Shown here piece after piece: positions 8,377-16,750 of a stretch of DNA of 64,000 nucleotides. Within the stretch, counting starts at the first letter, position 1; every line of letters begins with the position of its first letter. Source of the DNA: Jidongwangia harbinensis (lineage in GTDB: Bacteria > Actinomycetota > Actinomycetes > Mycobacteriales > Micromonosporaceae); contig NZ_JAIWNC010000023.1 of NCBI RefSeq assembly GCF_020216025.1, positions 62,001-126,000 of the forward strand. The letters are read 5' to 3'. The position numbers and the translations under genes were made by a program. The notes below the pieces were generated by a model. It worked only from the letters and a program-made list of their open reading frames with translations, did no database searches and was not told the origin of the DNA.

Positions 8377-9176
8377 CAGACGGAGCGCTCGTCTCCACTC
8401 CGGAGATGGAGGGCGTCAGGCGGCCTCAGGCCGGTCGGGTTGGGGCCGGTCAGCACGCCACCCTCGACGGGCAGGGTATGGCCAGTAATCCACGCAGCGT
8501 CGTCGGAACCGAGGAAGGCGACCGCCGCGGCAATGTCTTCCGGCTCGCCGACGCGGCCGAGCGGGTACATCGACTTGAGCTTCTCCAGCGTGCCCGGCTG
8601 GGAGTCCCAGTTCGATGTCCGGACGGTGCCGGGGGCGACGACGTTGAAGCGCACACCGAGCGGACCGTACCGGGCGGCGTAGTTCTGCGACATCGCGATC
8701 TGGCCGGCCTTCGCCGCGGCGTACTCCACGTTGCCGAAGGCGGAGATACCGTTGACCGAGCTGATCGTGACGACGTTGCCGCGGGTCGCCACCAGGTGCG
8801 GAATGGACGCCTGGATGCAACGGGCGGCGCTGAGCAGGGTGAAGTCGAGCTGACGGTGCCAGTCTTCGGCCGAGGTGTCCTCCGGCATCGAGGTGACGAT
8901 GCAGCCGCCCGCGTTGTTCACCACCAGGTCGAGCCGGCCGAACCGCCCGACCGCCGCGGCGATCGCGGCGTCGATGTCGGCGCGTGAGGTGACATCGACC
9001 TTGACCCCGAGCGCGTGCTCAGTGCCGAGTTCGTCGGCCAGCGCTGCCACCGCGTCCTGCTGCAGATCCGTGACGACCACCGCGCCGCCCTCGGCGGCGA
9101 TCCGCCGGACGACGGCCTGCCCGATGCCCTGAGCCGCCGCCGTGACCAGCGCGACCTTGCCCTCGAACCGCCGCAT
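8376..9176 (-). CDS. Short-chain dehydrogenase/reductase (SDR)
   Basis: A 266-residue classical SDR. The Rossmann motif TAAAQGIG is at residues 12-19, NNAG at 87-90, and the catalytic set S139/S140, Y152 and K156 (YAAAK) is complete. It would reduce or oxidise a small carbonyl/alcohol with NAD(P). The substrate cannot be told. I choose ATG 9176 because the strong GGAGG lies seven bases upstream; ATG 9182 is too close to it and the longer reading to 9251 is unsupported. The glycine-rich loop has Ala in place of the usual first Gly (TAAAQGIG rather than TGxxxGIG), a tolerated change. It stands alone, facing the IS5 element, with no pathway partners. Confidence 0.9.
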   Translation of the reverse strand: MRRFEGKVALVTAAAQGIGQAVVRRIAAEGGAVVVTDLQQDAVAALADELGTEHALGVKVDVTSRADIDAAIAAAVGRFGRLDLVVNNAGGCIVTSMPEDTSAEDWHRQLDFTLLSAARCIQASIPHLVATRGNVVTISSVNGISAFGNVEYAAAKAGQIAMSQNYAARYGPLGVRFNVVAPGTVRTSNWDSQPGTLEKLKSMYPLGRVGEPEDIAAAVAFLGSDDAAWITGHTLPVEGGVLTGPNPTGLRPPDALHLRSGDERSV

Positions 9177-9315
9177 CACCATTCCTCCGGATCGTTGCCG
9201 CCATTCTCCGCGATTCAGCCCGGCCTGGGCGCCGAGACCGCAGCCCAGCATGATCGACCGCCCTCGGTCGCCTGCGCCGCCCTAGATCGACTATCGAGAG
9301 TAGCTCTCATGAACA

Positions 9316-9557
9316 CTATCGTCGCGACCCCCGCTCAAGTCGACGTGAGAGCCAGCCTGCCGGCACGCAGGGTCGGACGATGGCTACCTGGTTCGAAAGA
9401 TGGCCACCCCTCCAGCAACGTTGGAAGTAGGTTCCGCGAATCTCCTCCGATCCGTTCGCGACCCCACCATCGGGTAGAACCAACACCGCATCCGATTCGT
9501 AGAGGGCAACGAGCCCTTCGACATCGCCGGTATTGAGCCGAGCGACAACAAGGCGAC
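9316..9557 (-). pseudogene. SnoaL/NTF2-like protein fragment cut by IS5
   Basis: The frame reads LNTGDVEGLVALYESDAVL and VLPDGGVANGSEEIRGTYF, typical of the first half of a SnoaL-like (NTF2-fold) protein. The sequence then loses similarity. At the 5' side the native reading stops exactly at the IS5 terminal repeat (9558); codons further upstream come from the element. The missing 5' part is not found on the other side of the IS, so a deletion or rearrangement went with the insertion. Not expected to be functional. Confidence 0.65.
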
Positions 9558-9660
9558 TGAGAGGGCGGTTTGTGAGCTTTCCGTAGTTCGTCATCGCTCG
9601 ATGTCGTAACCTTTAAGTAGCGGCGATGTCCGGCTGGCAGGCGGACGGGTTGAGCTGGTC

Positions 9661-10494
9661 ATGGGCGAGCGGAAGGCGTATCCCAGTGACCTCACCGATG
9701 AGCAGTGGGCGGTGGTGGGCCCGTTTTTGGGCGCCTGGAAAGCGAAGCATCCGTCGGTGTCGGGACACACGGGCCGCTACTCGTTGCGGGAGATTCTGAA
9801 CTCGATCTTCTATCAGAACCGGACCGGTTGTCAGTGGGCGTATCTGCCGCATGACCTGCCGCCGAAGTCCGCGACGTACTACTACTTCGCGTTGTGGCGT
9901 GACGACGGCACCGACCAGGCGATCCATGATCTGCTGCGCTGCCAGGCGCGGGAGAAGGCGGGTCGGCGCGAAGATCCGTCCGCGATCATCATGGACACTC
10001 AGTCGATCCGGGCCGCGAACCATGTTCCGGCCGTGACGACCGGCAAGGACGCCGGGAAGAAGGTGCCAGGCCGTAAACGCGGGCTGGCCGTGGACGCGCT
10101 CGGGTTGATCATCGCGGTGGTGGTGACCGCGGCGTCGGTCACCGACACCGCGATCGGCGTGCGCCTGCTGGACAAGGTCGTCGAGCACACCCCGACCGTC
10201 ACCCGGGCCTGGGTGGACGCCGGGTTCAAGCACGACCTGGGCATCCACGGTGCGGTGCTCGGCGTCGACGTCGAGGTCGTCAAGCGCAGCGACACCAAGC
10301 CGGGGTTCGTGCCGATCGCGAAGCGGTGGGTGGTCGAGCAGGTCAACGGCACGTTGATGCTGCACCGCCGCCTGGTCCGCGAGTACGAGAGCCGCCCGCA
10401 GTCGTCGGCGTCACGCACCCTGTGGGCCTCGGCGGCCAACCTCATCCGCAGGCTGACCGGCACCAATACACCGTCCTGGCGGGACCCGGCATGA
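9661..10494 (+). CDS. IS5-family DDE transposase
   Basis: A 277-residue transposase. The N-terminus carries the family's LTDEQWAVVGPFL region and the TGCQWAYLP helix. Catalytic acids are visible as D112 (MDTQSIR), D186 (WVDAGFK) and E225 (WVVEQVNG). The length is normal for a single-frame IS5 transposase, with no frameshift. It cuts and pastes the element bounded by the repeats at 9558 and 10918. The stop overlaps the start of the next gene (ATGA at 10491-10494). It appears intact and possibly active. Confidence 0.95.
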   Translation: MGERKAYPSDLTDEQWAVVGPFLGAWKAKHPSVSGHTGRYSLREILNSIFYQNRTGCQWAYLPHDLPPKSATYYYFALWRDDGTDQAIHDLLRCQAREKAGRREDPSAIIMDTQSIRAANHVPAVTTGKDAGKKVPGRKRGLAVDALGLIIAVVVTAASVTDTAIGVRLLDKVVEHTPTVTRAWVDAGFKHDLGIHGAVLGVDVEVVKRSDTKPGFVPIAKRWVVEQVNGTLMLHRRLVREYESRPQSSASRTLWASAANLIRRLTGTNTPSWRDPA

Positions 10495-10898
10495 ACACCA
10501 CGACCATTCTCGACCTGATCGCCGCCCGCGAAGCTGCCGCGTCCACCGCACGCGACGACCTGCGCCAACAGCAGGCCAAGCTCGCCGCCGAGGTCGCCGC
10601 AATCGACGCCGAACTGGCCGACCTGGCGACCACCCGCCAGACCCTGACCAAGATCCTCGAAGACGAGGTGAGCGCATCCGAGCCGGCCGTCATCAGCGAG
10701 CCCTACCAGCAGATCCTCGCCGTATTCAGCCCCGACCGCGGCGCCCTGCGCGCGAAAGACGTCTGCCTCGCGCTGGGCATCGGCACCGAACCCAAAGACA
10801 CCGAAGGCATCCGCGCCAAGCTGAAACGCCTGGTCAACCGGCAAATCCTGACCGAAAGCCAACCCGGCCTATTCACCCTCACCGAGAAACGGGCATAA
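10491..10898 (+). CDS. IS5 accessory winged-helix protein
   Basis: A 135-residue protein beginning inside the transposase stop codon and ending just before the right terminal repeat, so it belongs to the IS. Residues about 5-50 are a coiled-coil-like helix (AAREAAASTARDDLRQQQ). Residues about 60-135 resemble a winged helix: AKDVCLALGIGTEPKDTEGI, then AKLKRLVNRQIL and a wing LTESQPGLFTLT. It may bind the ends or regulate transposition. Most IS5 elements have only the transposase, so the extra gene is notable. Confidence 0.8.
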   Translation: MNTTTILDLIAAREAAASTARDDLRQQQAKLAAEVAAIDAELADLATTRQTLTKILEDEVSASEPAVISEPYQQILAVFSPDRGALRAKDVCLALGIGTEPKDTEGIRAKLKRLVNRQILTESQPGLFTLTEKRA

Positions 10899-10915
10899 CC
10901 TCACGGACCGCCCTC

Positions 10916-11452
10916 TCACGCGGTGGCGGGCTCGATGTCCAGGACGATCATCTTGTCCTCCCGGTAGGCGTCCAGGTCAGGCCTGTTCCAGGACTCGCCC
11001 TGCCTGATCTGGTGGAAACGGAACGTTGCGTTCGTGTCGTTGGCAGCGACGATGCAGCGCACTGGGCTGGGGGCGCTGAGCGCGTAGACCAGTCGGCTGA
11101 ACTGGAGTGCGAAGGCGAAGCCGTGCAACAGCAAGGTCCGCTGGTCACCGTCCGAAATCACCGGAGCGTCATCGACGATGGCAACGTCTACCTGAACAAA
11201 GTCTTCGATGTGGAACGAGGTGTCGGCGCATTCCCAGGCTGTCAGATCGTTGAAGATCGACGGCGCGCCTTCGGCCACTCCGACCGAGTCAGCCCAGGTG
11301 AGGACCGAGCCCCGGCGTCGGAGGCCGCAGTCTATGCGCTCTTGAAGGCCCGTCGTCAGATCGCCCGGTGCGGCCGTGTATCGCAGAGCACCAATCATCC
11401 CGAGTACCTGGGCGGCCGCGTCGTTCACCTTAAGCGTGAGCATGTCGATCAT
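10916..11452 (-). CDS. Hypothetical protein, C-terminus truncated by IS5
   Basis: A reading frame of 178 residues from ATG 11452 (ATG 11443 also possible) ending with a stop inside the IS5 right repeat, so the true C-terminus has been replaced. The protein is mixed alpha/beta with acidic patches (HIEDFVQVDVAIVDDAPV; GFAFALQFSRLVYALS). The style recalls small cytoplasmic immunity proteins of toxin systems, but no family is recognised. A longer reading to 11587 runs through repeat copy C and is unlikely to be coding. Confidence 0.55.
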   Translation of the reverse strand: MIDMLTLKVNDAAAQVLGMIGALRYTAAPGDLTTGLQERIDCGLRRRGSVLTWADSVGVAEGAPSIFNDLTAWECADTSFHIEDFVQVDVAIVDDAPVISDGDQRTLLLHGFAFALQFSRLVYALSAPSPVRCIVAANDTNATFRFHQIRQGESWNRPDLDAYREDKMIVLDIEPATA

Positions 11453-11552
11453 GATCTCATCGCGCTCGGTAACGCCATGGGTATCGGCAGGCGCGACACC
11501 CTGCCCTGGGTCGACTTTCGCAGCGCTAACACCGAAGGGGGCGGCGAGTGCA

Positions 11553-11578
11553 CGGATCTGCCGCCGATAATGCGCGTT
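11553..11578 (+). repeat. Dispersed intergenic motif, copy C
   Basis: CGGATCTGCCGCC at 11553-11565 (one change from the consensus), then AATGCGCGTTG as in copy B. It lies between the starts and ends of two minus-strand genes. Confidence 0.55.
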
Positions 11579-11593
11579 GACGGACACGGTGGG

Positions 11594-11950
11594 TCAGGGA
11601 CAGCTTTCACACCTGATACCAGCGCGCGTGATGTCGCCGCTGCGGACAAGCTCGCGGATCGCTGCGGTCATCACCGCGATGCCGGACTCTGGCACGATAA
11701 CGTCGTCGACACCCCAGAAGTAGCTGCCATTCGCGACTTCGCCGGCATCCCGCCACACCGATAGGAGTCGTCGGACCTCCTCGACTGTCAAGATGGTCAG
11801 TGCCCAGCAGGAGCCGTCGGGCAGGTCGACGAATGCGTCGACGTTCGCCACCGATTCTTCGGTATCGGACTCTGGGTCGAGAAGGAACCGCGCCACGAAC
11901 GTCGGCTCTTCGACCGTGAAGTATGGACTTGGACTGCTCACCGCCCTCAT
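11594..11950 (-). CDS. Small hypothetical, possible immunity protein
   Basis: About 118 residues from ATG 11950 (ATG 11953 and a downstream GTG preceded by GATGAGGGCGG are alternatives). The sequence is acidic and well folded in character: FVARFLLDPESDTEESV, WALTILTVEEVRRLLSVW, then YFWGVDDVIVPESGIAVM. It ends with a CESC pair. No family is recognised. It lies in a stretch with the orphan Imm1 gene and another small unknown protein, which suggests an old immunity-gene cluster; this is inference. Confidence 0.65.
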   Translation of the reverse strand: MRAVSSPSPYFTVEEPTFVARFLLDPESDTEESVANVDAFVDLPDGSCWALTILTVEEVRRLLSVWRDAGEVANGSYFWGVDDVIVPESGIAVMTAAIRELVRSGDITRAGIRCESCP

Positions 11951-12036
11951 CATACCGTGCCCTGCCCCATGTGCCCTGCACATCGGCCCACGGCCGCAGC
12001 TATTTCATGGACGATTGCTGAAGGTGGGCCAACGTG

Positions 12037-12062
12037 CTGATCTGCCGCTCTTGGGCGTGCTG
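12037..12062 (+). repeat. Dispersed intergenic motif, copy D
   Basis: CTGATCTGCCGCT at 12037-12049, the most diverged copy, followed at the same spacing by GCGTGCTG. It lies upstream of the 11594-11950 gene. Confidence 0.45.
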
Positions 12063-12284
12063 GCGTTCATCGTGGATAGTGACGCACGGTGGTGTATGGC
12101 TGCCTTTCCCACCTCCGTGAAGGACGTCGCCGCAGGTGAGAAATGGACCGAAGGGGGATGGTTTCTTTCGTCAACCGTGAGATAGTTGGCAGCACAATGC
12201 GGGTCGTTCCCGTTTGGGAGATTGAAGAAAGTCGTGTCTCGAAAACGGAGGTCGTATCCAACTAGGTAGGGGGCGCTCGAGGCA

Positions 12285-12310
12285 CTGATCTGCCGCCGTC
12301 CCTGCGGCGC
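12285..12310 (+). repeat. Dispersed intergenic motif, copy E
   Basis: CTGATCTGCCGCC at 12285-12297, followed by a GC-rich tail GCGGCGC. It lies about 90 bases beyond the stop of the minus-strand gene 12388-12915. The stretch 11951-12387 otherwise contains no gene I can support. Confidence 0.55.
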
Positions 12311-12387
12311 TTACAGCAAGTGGAGGCAGTGAACCCCACGCCAGCACTGAGGGCATCTGGGCTCGCCTATCAGCCTGAGAAGCGTGA

Positions 12388-12915
12388 TCAGGGGTCGACC
12401 GGTGGGTCGAGGGAGGCCGGTCCCTGGACGGTGCCGGGCATATATCCGGCCGGACGGCGGACAGGCAGCTGAGCGAGGCGCCTTGTCGAGCCGATGACGT
12501 GTCTCTTCGCTGAGTTGACGAAGTCCAAACGCACCTCTTCCATGACTGCGGTCACCGCGAACCAGTCGGCCTCCTCGATCACTTGGCCGCGTTCGATTCG
12601 CTCGGTCTGTTGCCAGAACACTGCGTCGACCTCGCCAGCTGCGTCAACTACGGCACCATCCGCCACTAGGCTGATCTCCGCGAGCGCGTCATTCCATGCA
12701 CCCCAATCGACGTCCACTTGATGCTTCCAGTGCCTACGTATCGCGAGCTGGAGACGGGTGGACTCGACCACGATGGCGGCGCACGCATCAACTTGCCGTC
12801 CTAGCGCCCACTGTCTTTTCTGGACCTGAGCGGTGACAAGCGCGCCTAGGCTGACACCGAACAGGGCGGCGGATCCGGTGATCACTGCAGGCCACACTGA
12901 TGGTTCCATCCTCAA
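12388..12915 (-). CDS. Single-pass membrane-anchored hypothetical protein
   Basis: A 175-residue protein from ATG 12915 (12909 possible). Residues about 8-28 form one hydrophobic helix (VITGSAALFGVSLGALVTAQ), and the rest is a helical cytoplasmic domain rich in Trp, Ala and acidic residues (RLQLAIRRHWKHQVDVDW; ALAEISLVADGAVVDAA; FWQQTERIERGQVIEEADW). This single-helix plus helical-body plan is frequent in small actinobacterial proteins of unknown function. No catalytic motif is visible. Confidence 0.75.
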   Translation of the reverse strand: MRMEPSVWPAVITGSAALFGVSLGALVTAQVQKRQWALGRQVDACAAIVVESTRLQLAIRRHWKHQVDVDWGAWNDALAEISLVADGAVVDAAGEVDAVFWQQTERIERGQVIEEADWFAVTAVMEEVRLDFVNSAKRHVIGSTRRLAQLPVRRPAGYMPGTVQGPASLDPPVDP

Positions 12916-13044
12916 TCAGCTCCCAACGACCTGAAAGATCGGCCAGCCTGCCCATGTGCGGGCCCATTTGCTGTCTTGCACTACCCAGATGGTGTCACGT
13001 CCACCAACCAACGGAGCCAGCCGTTTCATCTGTCATTCCATGAT

Positions 13045-13093
13045 CGTCCAGCGCACTCACAGGCCGCGATTCGAGTGGCCTGTGCGCTGGACG
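13045..13093 (+). terminator. Hairpin in gap between divergent genes
   Basis: CGTCCAGCGCA at 13045-13055 pairs with TGCGCTGGACG at 13083-13093, and CACAGGCC pairs with GGCCTGTG inside it, leaving a small bulge. Read on the plus strand the stem is followed by TTTATTG. It lies between the starts of the 12388-12915 gene (minus) and the 13188 gene (plus), so it may stop read-through or serve as a regulatory structure. Confidence 0.5.
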
Positions 13094-13187
13094 TTTATTG
13101 TGCCCGCGATGTTTGCCCTTCGGGCTTGCTCCTGTGTTGATGTAGGAAAACCGCTGGTCATGTCGGTGTCTCGGATACGGTGACTGT

Positions 13188-14222
13188 GTGCTGGAGCACT
13201 ACGAGCGGCTGTTGTCGGCGCAGGGGTGGGACTCGGAAGCGTTGTGCTTCACCTACGCCAAGGGTCTCGATGAAGCCGCACTGATCACGGCGTTCGGCGG
13301 GGACCCTTCAGCGACGATGCCGCAGGCGGAGTTGTTCGAGACACTGGCCGGTTTCCACTACAGCAAGGTGCCGGCAGCGCTGCTGGTCGCTGACCTGGAC
13401 GGCTGGTGTCTGGGCATCGAGCCCAACGGCTACCAAGGCAGCCGGCCCGAGGTACTGCGCCGTGCCGCGGTCGGCGGCGCGGCGGTGAGCGTGTACTGGA
13501 ACGTCAACGCAACCAACGCGTTTAGCTATGCGACCGGTGGCCGTACCGTCGTCGGCTTCGACATGCTGGACCCGCAGTCGCCGTATGGTGCCGACCCGCA
13601 TCTCCTGGACGCGGAGATGGCCGATTTGCCGTTCGGCGGCGAGATCTTCGAGTCATACGTCGCCGGGCTGGTGCTGGCGGAGCGGGTAACCGGAGTCCGG
13701 CTGCCGGCCGACCTGCCGCAACGCGAACTCACCGGCGCTGTGCTGAAGAGGGTTCCGGAGGACCTCGTCCCAGAGCACGGGGTCGGTCACCCGGCGTTGG
13801 ACGATCCCTTCATCCAGCAGGTACTGGCCACGCCGACCGCGGATAAACTGCGGGCGATCGACGGATTCCTGGCCCAGCTTGTAGCCACGGACTCGGGTGT
13901 CATCGAAGAGCCGGAGATTAGAGCGAGCATCGAGGCGTTCCACGACAAAGAGGTACCAGCGGACCTGCGCGACGGACTCCTAGCGGTACAGGAACGCTAC
14001 CGCGCCACGCACCGCGCCACGCTGCAGCTTCCTGCGACCGATCGAGGCAACGCGCTCGAACTCCTTCACGCGGTGCAGGATGTTGTGGCGGCCCTGCTGC
14101 CTGACCAGCGTAGGCGCGGCCGAGACACCATCAACTACCGCAGCTACCAGCTCCGAGACAGCGGCCGGAGCCTCCAAGCCTACGTGTTGCAGCAGTGCGC
14201 CGCCCGCGCGAAATACCACTGA
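13188..14222 (+). CDS. DUF6461-like hypothetical protein
   Basis: A 344-residue protein with a GTG start. The N-terminal 130 residues match what I recall of the DUF6461 family: CFTYAKGLDEAALITAFGG, then WCLGIEPNGYQGSRPEVL and VYWNVNATNAFSYATGGR, followed by GFDMLDP. The C-terminal half is helical and not recognised. The biochemical role of the family is unknown. It stands alone on the plus strand between two groups of minus-strand genes. The family name is from memory and should be checked. Confidence 0.75.
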   Translation: MLEHYERLLSAQGWDSEALCFTYAKGLDEAALITAFGGDPSATMPQAELFETLAGFHYSKVPAALLVADLDGWCLGIEPNGYQGSRPEVLRRAAVGGAAVSVYWNVNATNAFSYATGGRTVVGFDMLDPQSPYGADPHLLDAEMADLPFGGEIFESYVAGLVLAERVTGVRLPADLPQRELTGAVLKRVPEDLVPEHGVGHPALDDPFIQQVLATPTADKLRAIDGFLAQLVATDSGVIEEPEIRASIEAFHDKEVPADLRDGLLAVQERYRATHRATLQLPATDRGNALELLHAVQDVVAALLPDQRRRGRDTINYRSYQLRDSGRSLQAYVLQQCAARAKYH

Positions 14223-14518
14223 CCGGCGCCGCCCCGAGCGTCGGGGCAGTCCGGCCCGGGGACTGACCGCGGTGCTACCCGTCGGGCGACACCCGATACA
14301 GGTGGGCGCATCGAGGACGGGCGTGGCGGCGTCGCTGTTCGGGTTGACATCGCTGCGGAACGCCCGGCCGGCGGGTCGCGAGAACCTGAGCATCCGAGTT
14401 CACCACCGACCGGGCAGCCACGAGGCTACCTTTCGTCAGGTCCCCAATCCCGGTGACGTGGCCTCCGGTGAGCCGTCGACTACGCCACCGCCCGACTACT
14501 CAGCCCGCCGCAGGAGTA

Positions 14519-14947
14519 CTACTGCTGCCCATCCCATCGCACACAGGCCGGTCGCTGACCACGGACAACGCAGAACTCCTTCACCGCCCGCCGCACGAGT
14601 TCCAGGGGGACCTCAGACCGTCCGGGAAGGTCAGTCCAATGACCGAGGATGAAATAGTCGACGTCGTCGCGGCTGCCCGGCGAACCTACCGTCACCCAGT
14701 TGCCCCCAGCGTCCATGAACGTCAGAATGCCGACCTGCAAAGTCCGGTCGACGCCCACCAGCAATTCATGATCAGGGGAACCGGAGAGAAGGGTGTCGCG
14801 CTCCAAGGAATGAAGTTGAGCGAGATTCTCATCCTCGGGTCCCGCCAGGAGAGCGTCGATCATCGCATCGACGTCGTCCGGAGAGCGCAGCAACGCAGGC
14901 GCCTGTGCGTGCCCTCGTCGGTATCGCGCCTCAACCGTGAAGCTCAT
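14519..14947 (-). CDS. Imm1-family immunity protein (orphan)
   Basis: A 142-residue protein from ATG 14947. The layout fits Imm1: MSFTVEARYRRGHAQAP, a helix SPDDVDAMIDALLAG, strands SGSPDHELLVGVD and GILTFMDAGGNWVTVG, then the signature SEVPLELVRRAVKEF and a final RPACVRWDG. Imm1 proteins bind and neutralise the C-terminal toxin domain of polymorphic toxins. No matching toxin lies beside it, so it is an orphan, perhaps protecting against neighbours' toxins. An IS3 copy begins 44 bases upstream and may have removed the partner. Confidence 0.85.
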   Translation of the reverse strand: MSFTVEARYRRGHAQAPALLRSPDDVDAMIDALLAGPEDENLAQLHSLERDTLLSGSPDHELLVGVDRTLQVGILTFMDAGGNWVTVGSPGSRDDVDYFILGHWTDLPGRSEVPLELVRRAVKEFCVVRGQRPACVRWDGQQ

Positions 14948-15030
14948 CAGCCAACCCGTCGCACGTCTTGGTCCCCCGCTTGTCACCTGGGCTTGACCCG
15001 TTTCGACGGACAGGCTCGATGAGTTGATCT

Positions 15031-15780
15031 TCACGCTACCTTGAGGGCAGGCAGTGGAGCGAGTCTGGTGCCGGCTTCGTAGGCGGCTGGACTGTTGTAG
15101 CCGAGGCTGGAGTGCCGGCGGCGGGTGTTGTACCAGCCCTCGATGTACTCGAATGTTGCCTGGTGGGCGGCCTTGCGGGTGGGCCATGCCTGCCGGTGGA
15201 TGAGTTCGGTTTCAGGGTGGAGAAGAACGACTCAGCGACCGCGTTGTCCCAGCACTGTCCGCGCCGGCCCACGCTCAGGCGTACGCCGTGCCGCTGGGCG
15301 AGGCGGGCGTGCTGGGCGCTGATGTGCTGCCCGCGGTCGGAATGAAAAGTGAGACCGTCGGCGGGACGCCGCCGGGCGAGGGCGTCGCTCAGGGCGGCGT
15401 CGACCAGGTCGGTTTTGAGACCCCGGCCTGCTGCGCGGCCTGCTCGCAGGCCTGATCGCCGGCCTGCTGGCCGGGATCTTCGCCTACGCCACCGGCGAAC
15501 CCCACATCTCGCGCATCCGCCGGGCGATGCGTTTGCGGCCGTGCCGCAGCCCGGCGTCGGCGAGCTCGGCATGGATGCGCGGGGCACCGTACGTGCCGTT
15601 CGACGCGGCGTGCACCGCAATGATCTGCTCGGGCAGCTGCGCGTCGATGCGGTCCCGGGTGCTCTGCTCGCCGCGGGCGTGCTGGTAGTAGGCGGACCGG
15701 GAGACCTTCAACAGCTCGCACGCGCGCTTGACGTTGTGCTTTCCGGCCTGCTCCGCCTCGATGAACGGGTACACGTTCAC
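15031..15780 (-). pseudogene. IS3 OrfB transposase, broken
   Basis: The N-terminal part (15484-15780) reads normally: KRACELLKVSRSAYYQH and GTYGAPRIHAEL. The segment that should carry the first catalytic Asp is missing near 15420-15480. Reading resumes with TDLVDAALSDALARRRP, FHSDRGQHISAQHARL and CWDNAVAESFFSTLK, which hold the second Asp and the Glu. A further one-base loss after STLK shifts the frame; the correct tail (ELIHRQAWPTRKAAHQA, YIEGWYNTRRRHSSLGY) ends at the TGA at 15031. With an internal deletion and a frameshift the element cannot move by itself. Confidence 0.85.
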
Positions 15781-16100
15781 CGGGTCTCCCTCGCGAAGAA
15801 AGCCGTGGCCCGTTTGAGGATGTCGACGTCCTGCTGCAGCCGCCGGTTCTCCGCCCGCAGCCGGGCCAGTTCCACCCGCTCATCCGATGCCAGCCCGTCC
15901 GAGCGGGTCCCGGCATCCAGCTCGGCCTGCTTGACCCAAGCCCGCACCGCAGTCTCGGTCAGGTCGAAATCCCTGGCCACTTGCCCGACGGTGCGATTGC
16001 CGCGCTGACACAACTCGACGATCTCGGCCTTGAACTCGGGCGTGAACGCCCGCCGCGGCCTCGATCGCTTCTTTCCCACGCTCTCCATAATGCTGGACAT
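15777..16100 (-). CDS. IS3 OrfA
   Basis: A 107-residue protein. It has the IS3 helix-turn-helix (RRAFTPEFKAEIVELCQ; TVGQVARDFDLTETAVRAWV) and a C-terminal leucine-zipper-like coiled coil (LARLRAENRRLQQDVDILK). Its end overlaps the OrfB start, the usual arrangement for programmed frameshifting to OrfAB. Intact in itself, but its OrfB partner is destroyed. Confidence 0.9.
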   Translation of the reverse strand: MSSIMESVGKKRSRPRRAFTPEFKAEIVELCQRGNRTVGQVARDFDLTETAVRAWVKQAELDAGTRSDGLASDERVELARLRAENRRLQQDVDILKRATAFFARETR

Positions 16101-16155
16101 CCTCCCGGAGACCCCAGGTCTCCTGATCTTGGATGTCCGTCAAAACGGGGCAGGC

Positions 16156-16468
16156 CCAACCCAACTCCGCATAGCCAACAGCGGCCGATGCCTCACCGTC
16201 AACAATGCCGTCACTAGGACCGCTACCCCACTCACTCAACAATCCTGCGACCACACCAGCAATGGCGCTCATGACCCACACCGACGCCAGCTGAAACCAC
16301 GTAAGACCAGCCAGAGGAAGGCCCCGGCTCGGTTCGGGCGAGCCGGGCCACCGCACGGTCGTTGCCGTGGGAGCTTGCTGTGCCGGTAGTTGGCACCTGG
16401 ACCGCACTGAAGAATCCAATCAGCGCGGGCGAGGCTGTCAGCACTTCGGACTCTAGGCTTCTAGCCAT
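16156..16468 (-). pseudogene. Membrane-protein fragment interrupted by IS3
   Basis: From an ATG at 16468 the frame reads ARSLESEVLTASPALIGFF. After an apparent one-base shift near 16340 a hydrophobic segment follows (FQLASVWVMSAIAGVVAGLL). The reading ends at the IS3 repeat (16155). No continuation is seen beyond the element. The family is unknown. The bases 16469-16750 hold no supported gene. Confidence 0.45.
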
Positions 16469-16750
16469 ACGCACGATACGGCGACGATGCCGTCGAGGGC
16501 CTACCGCCCGCTTAATGATCCCGTCGCCTTCGAGCCGCGACCGTTCCTGCCGCCGCAGAGTGCTCACCTCGTTCCCTCCAGCGTGCCGCCCTCTGGCAGG
16601 AGGGCGGACGCCGCTGACCTGCGACGGCATGGGAAACGACCAGCGGATCAAGGGAGCACCCGCACGGCGAAGGGCCGGGAGAAGCTGCGCCGGGTGACCA
16701 TGGCCATGACGTCCCGCTGCGCCAGTCGGCCTCGGACAGGCTCTGCGTCA

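Larger units (their letters stand above)
9558..10918 (+). mobile_element. IS5-family insertion sequence with extra wHTH gene
   Basis: Terminal inverted repeats of 22 bases at 9558-9579 and 10897-10918 match at 19 positions (both begin TGAGAGGGCGGT when read inward). Two coupled genes lie between them: a DDE transposase (9661-10494) and a small wHTH protein (10491-10898). No clear target duplication was seen. The element cuts a SnoaL-like gene on its left and supplies the stop codon of the minus-strand gene on its right. Confidence 0.85.
14991..16155 (-). mobile_element. IS3-family element, inactivated
   Basis: Imperfect terminal repeats lie at 14991-15012 and 16134-16155 (19 of 22 bases match; both contain GACGGACA at the inner end). 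OrfA is intact and OrfB is broken in two places. The right end interrupts a small membrane-protein gene, and the left end lies just upstream of the Imm1 gene. Confidence 0.85.
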
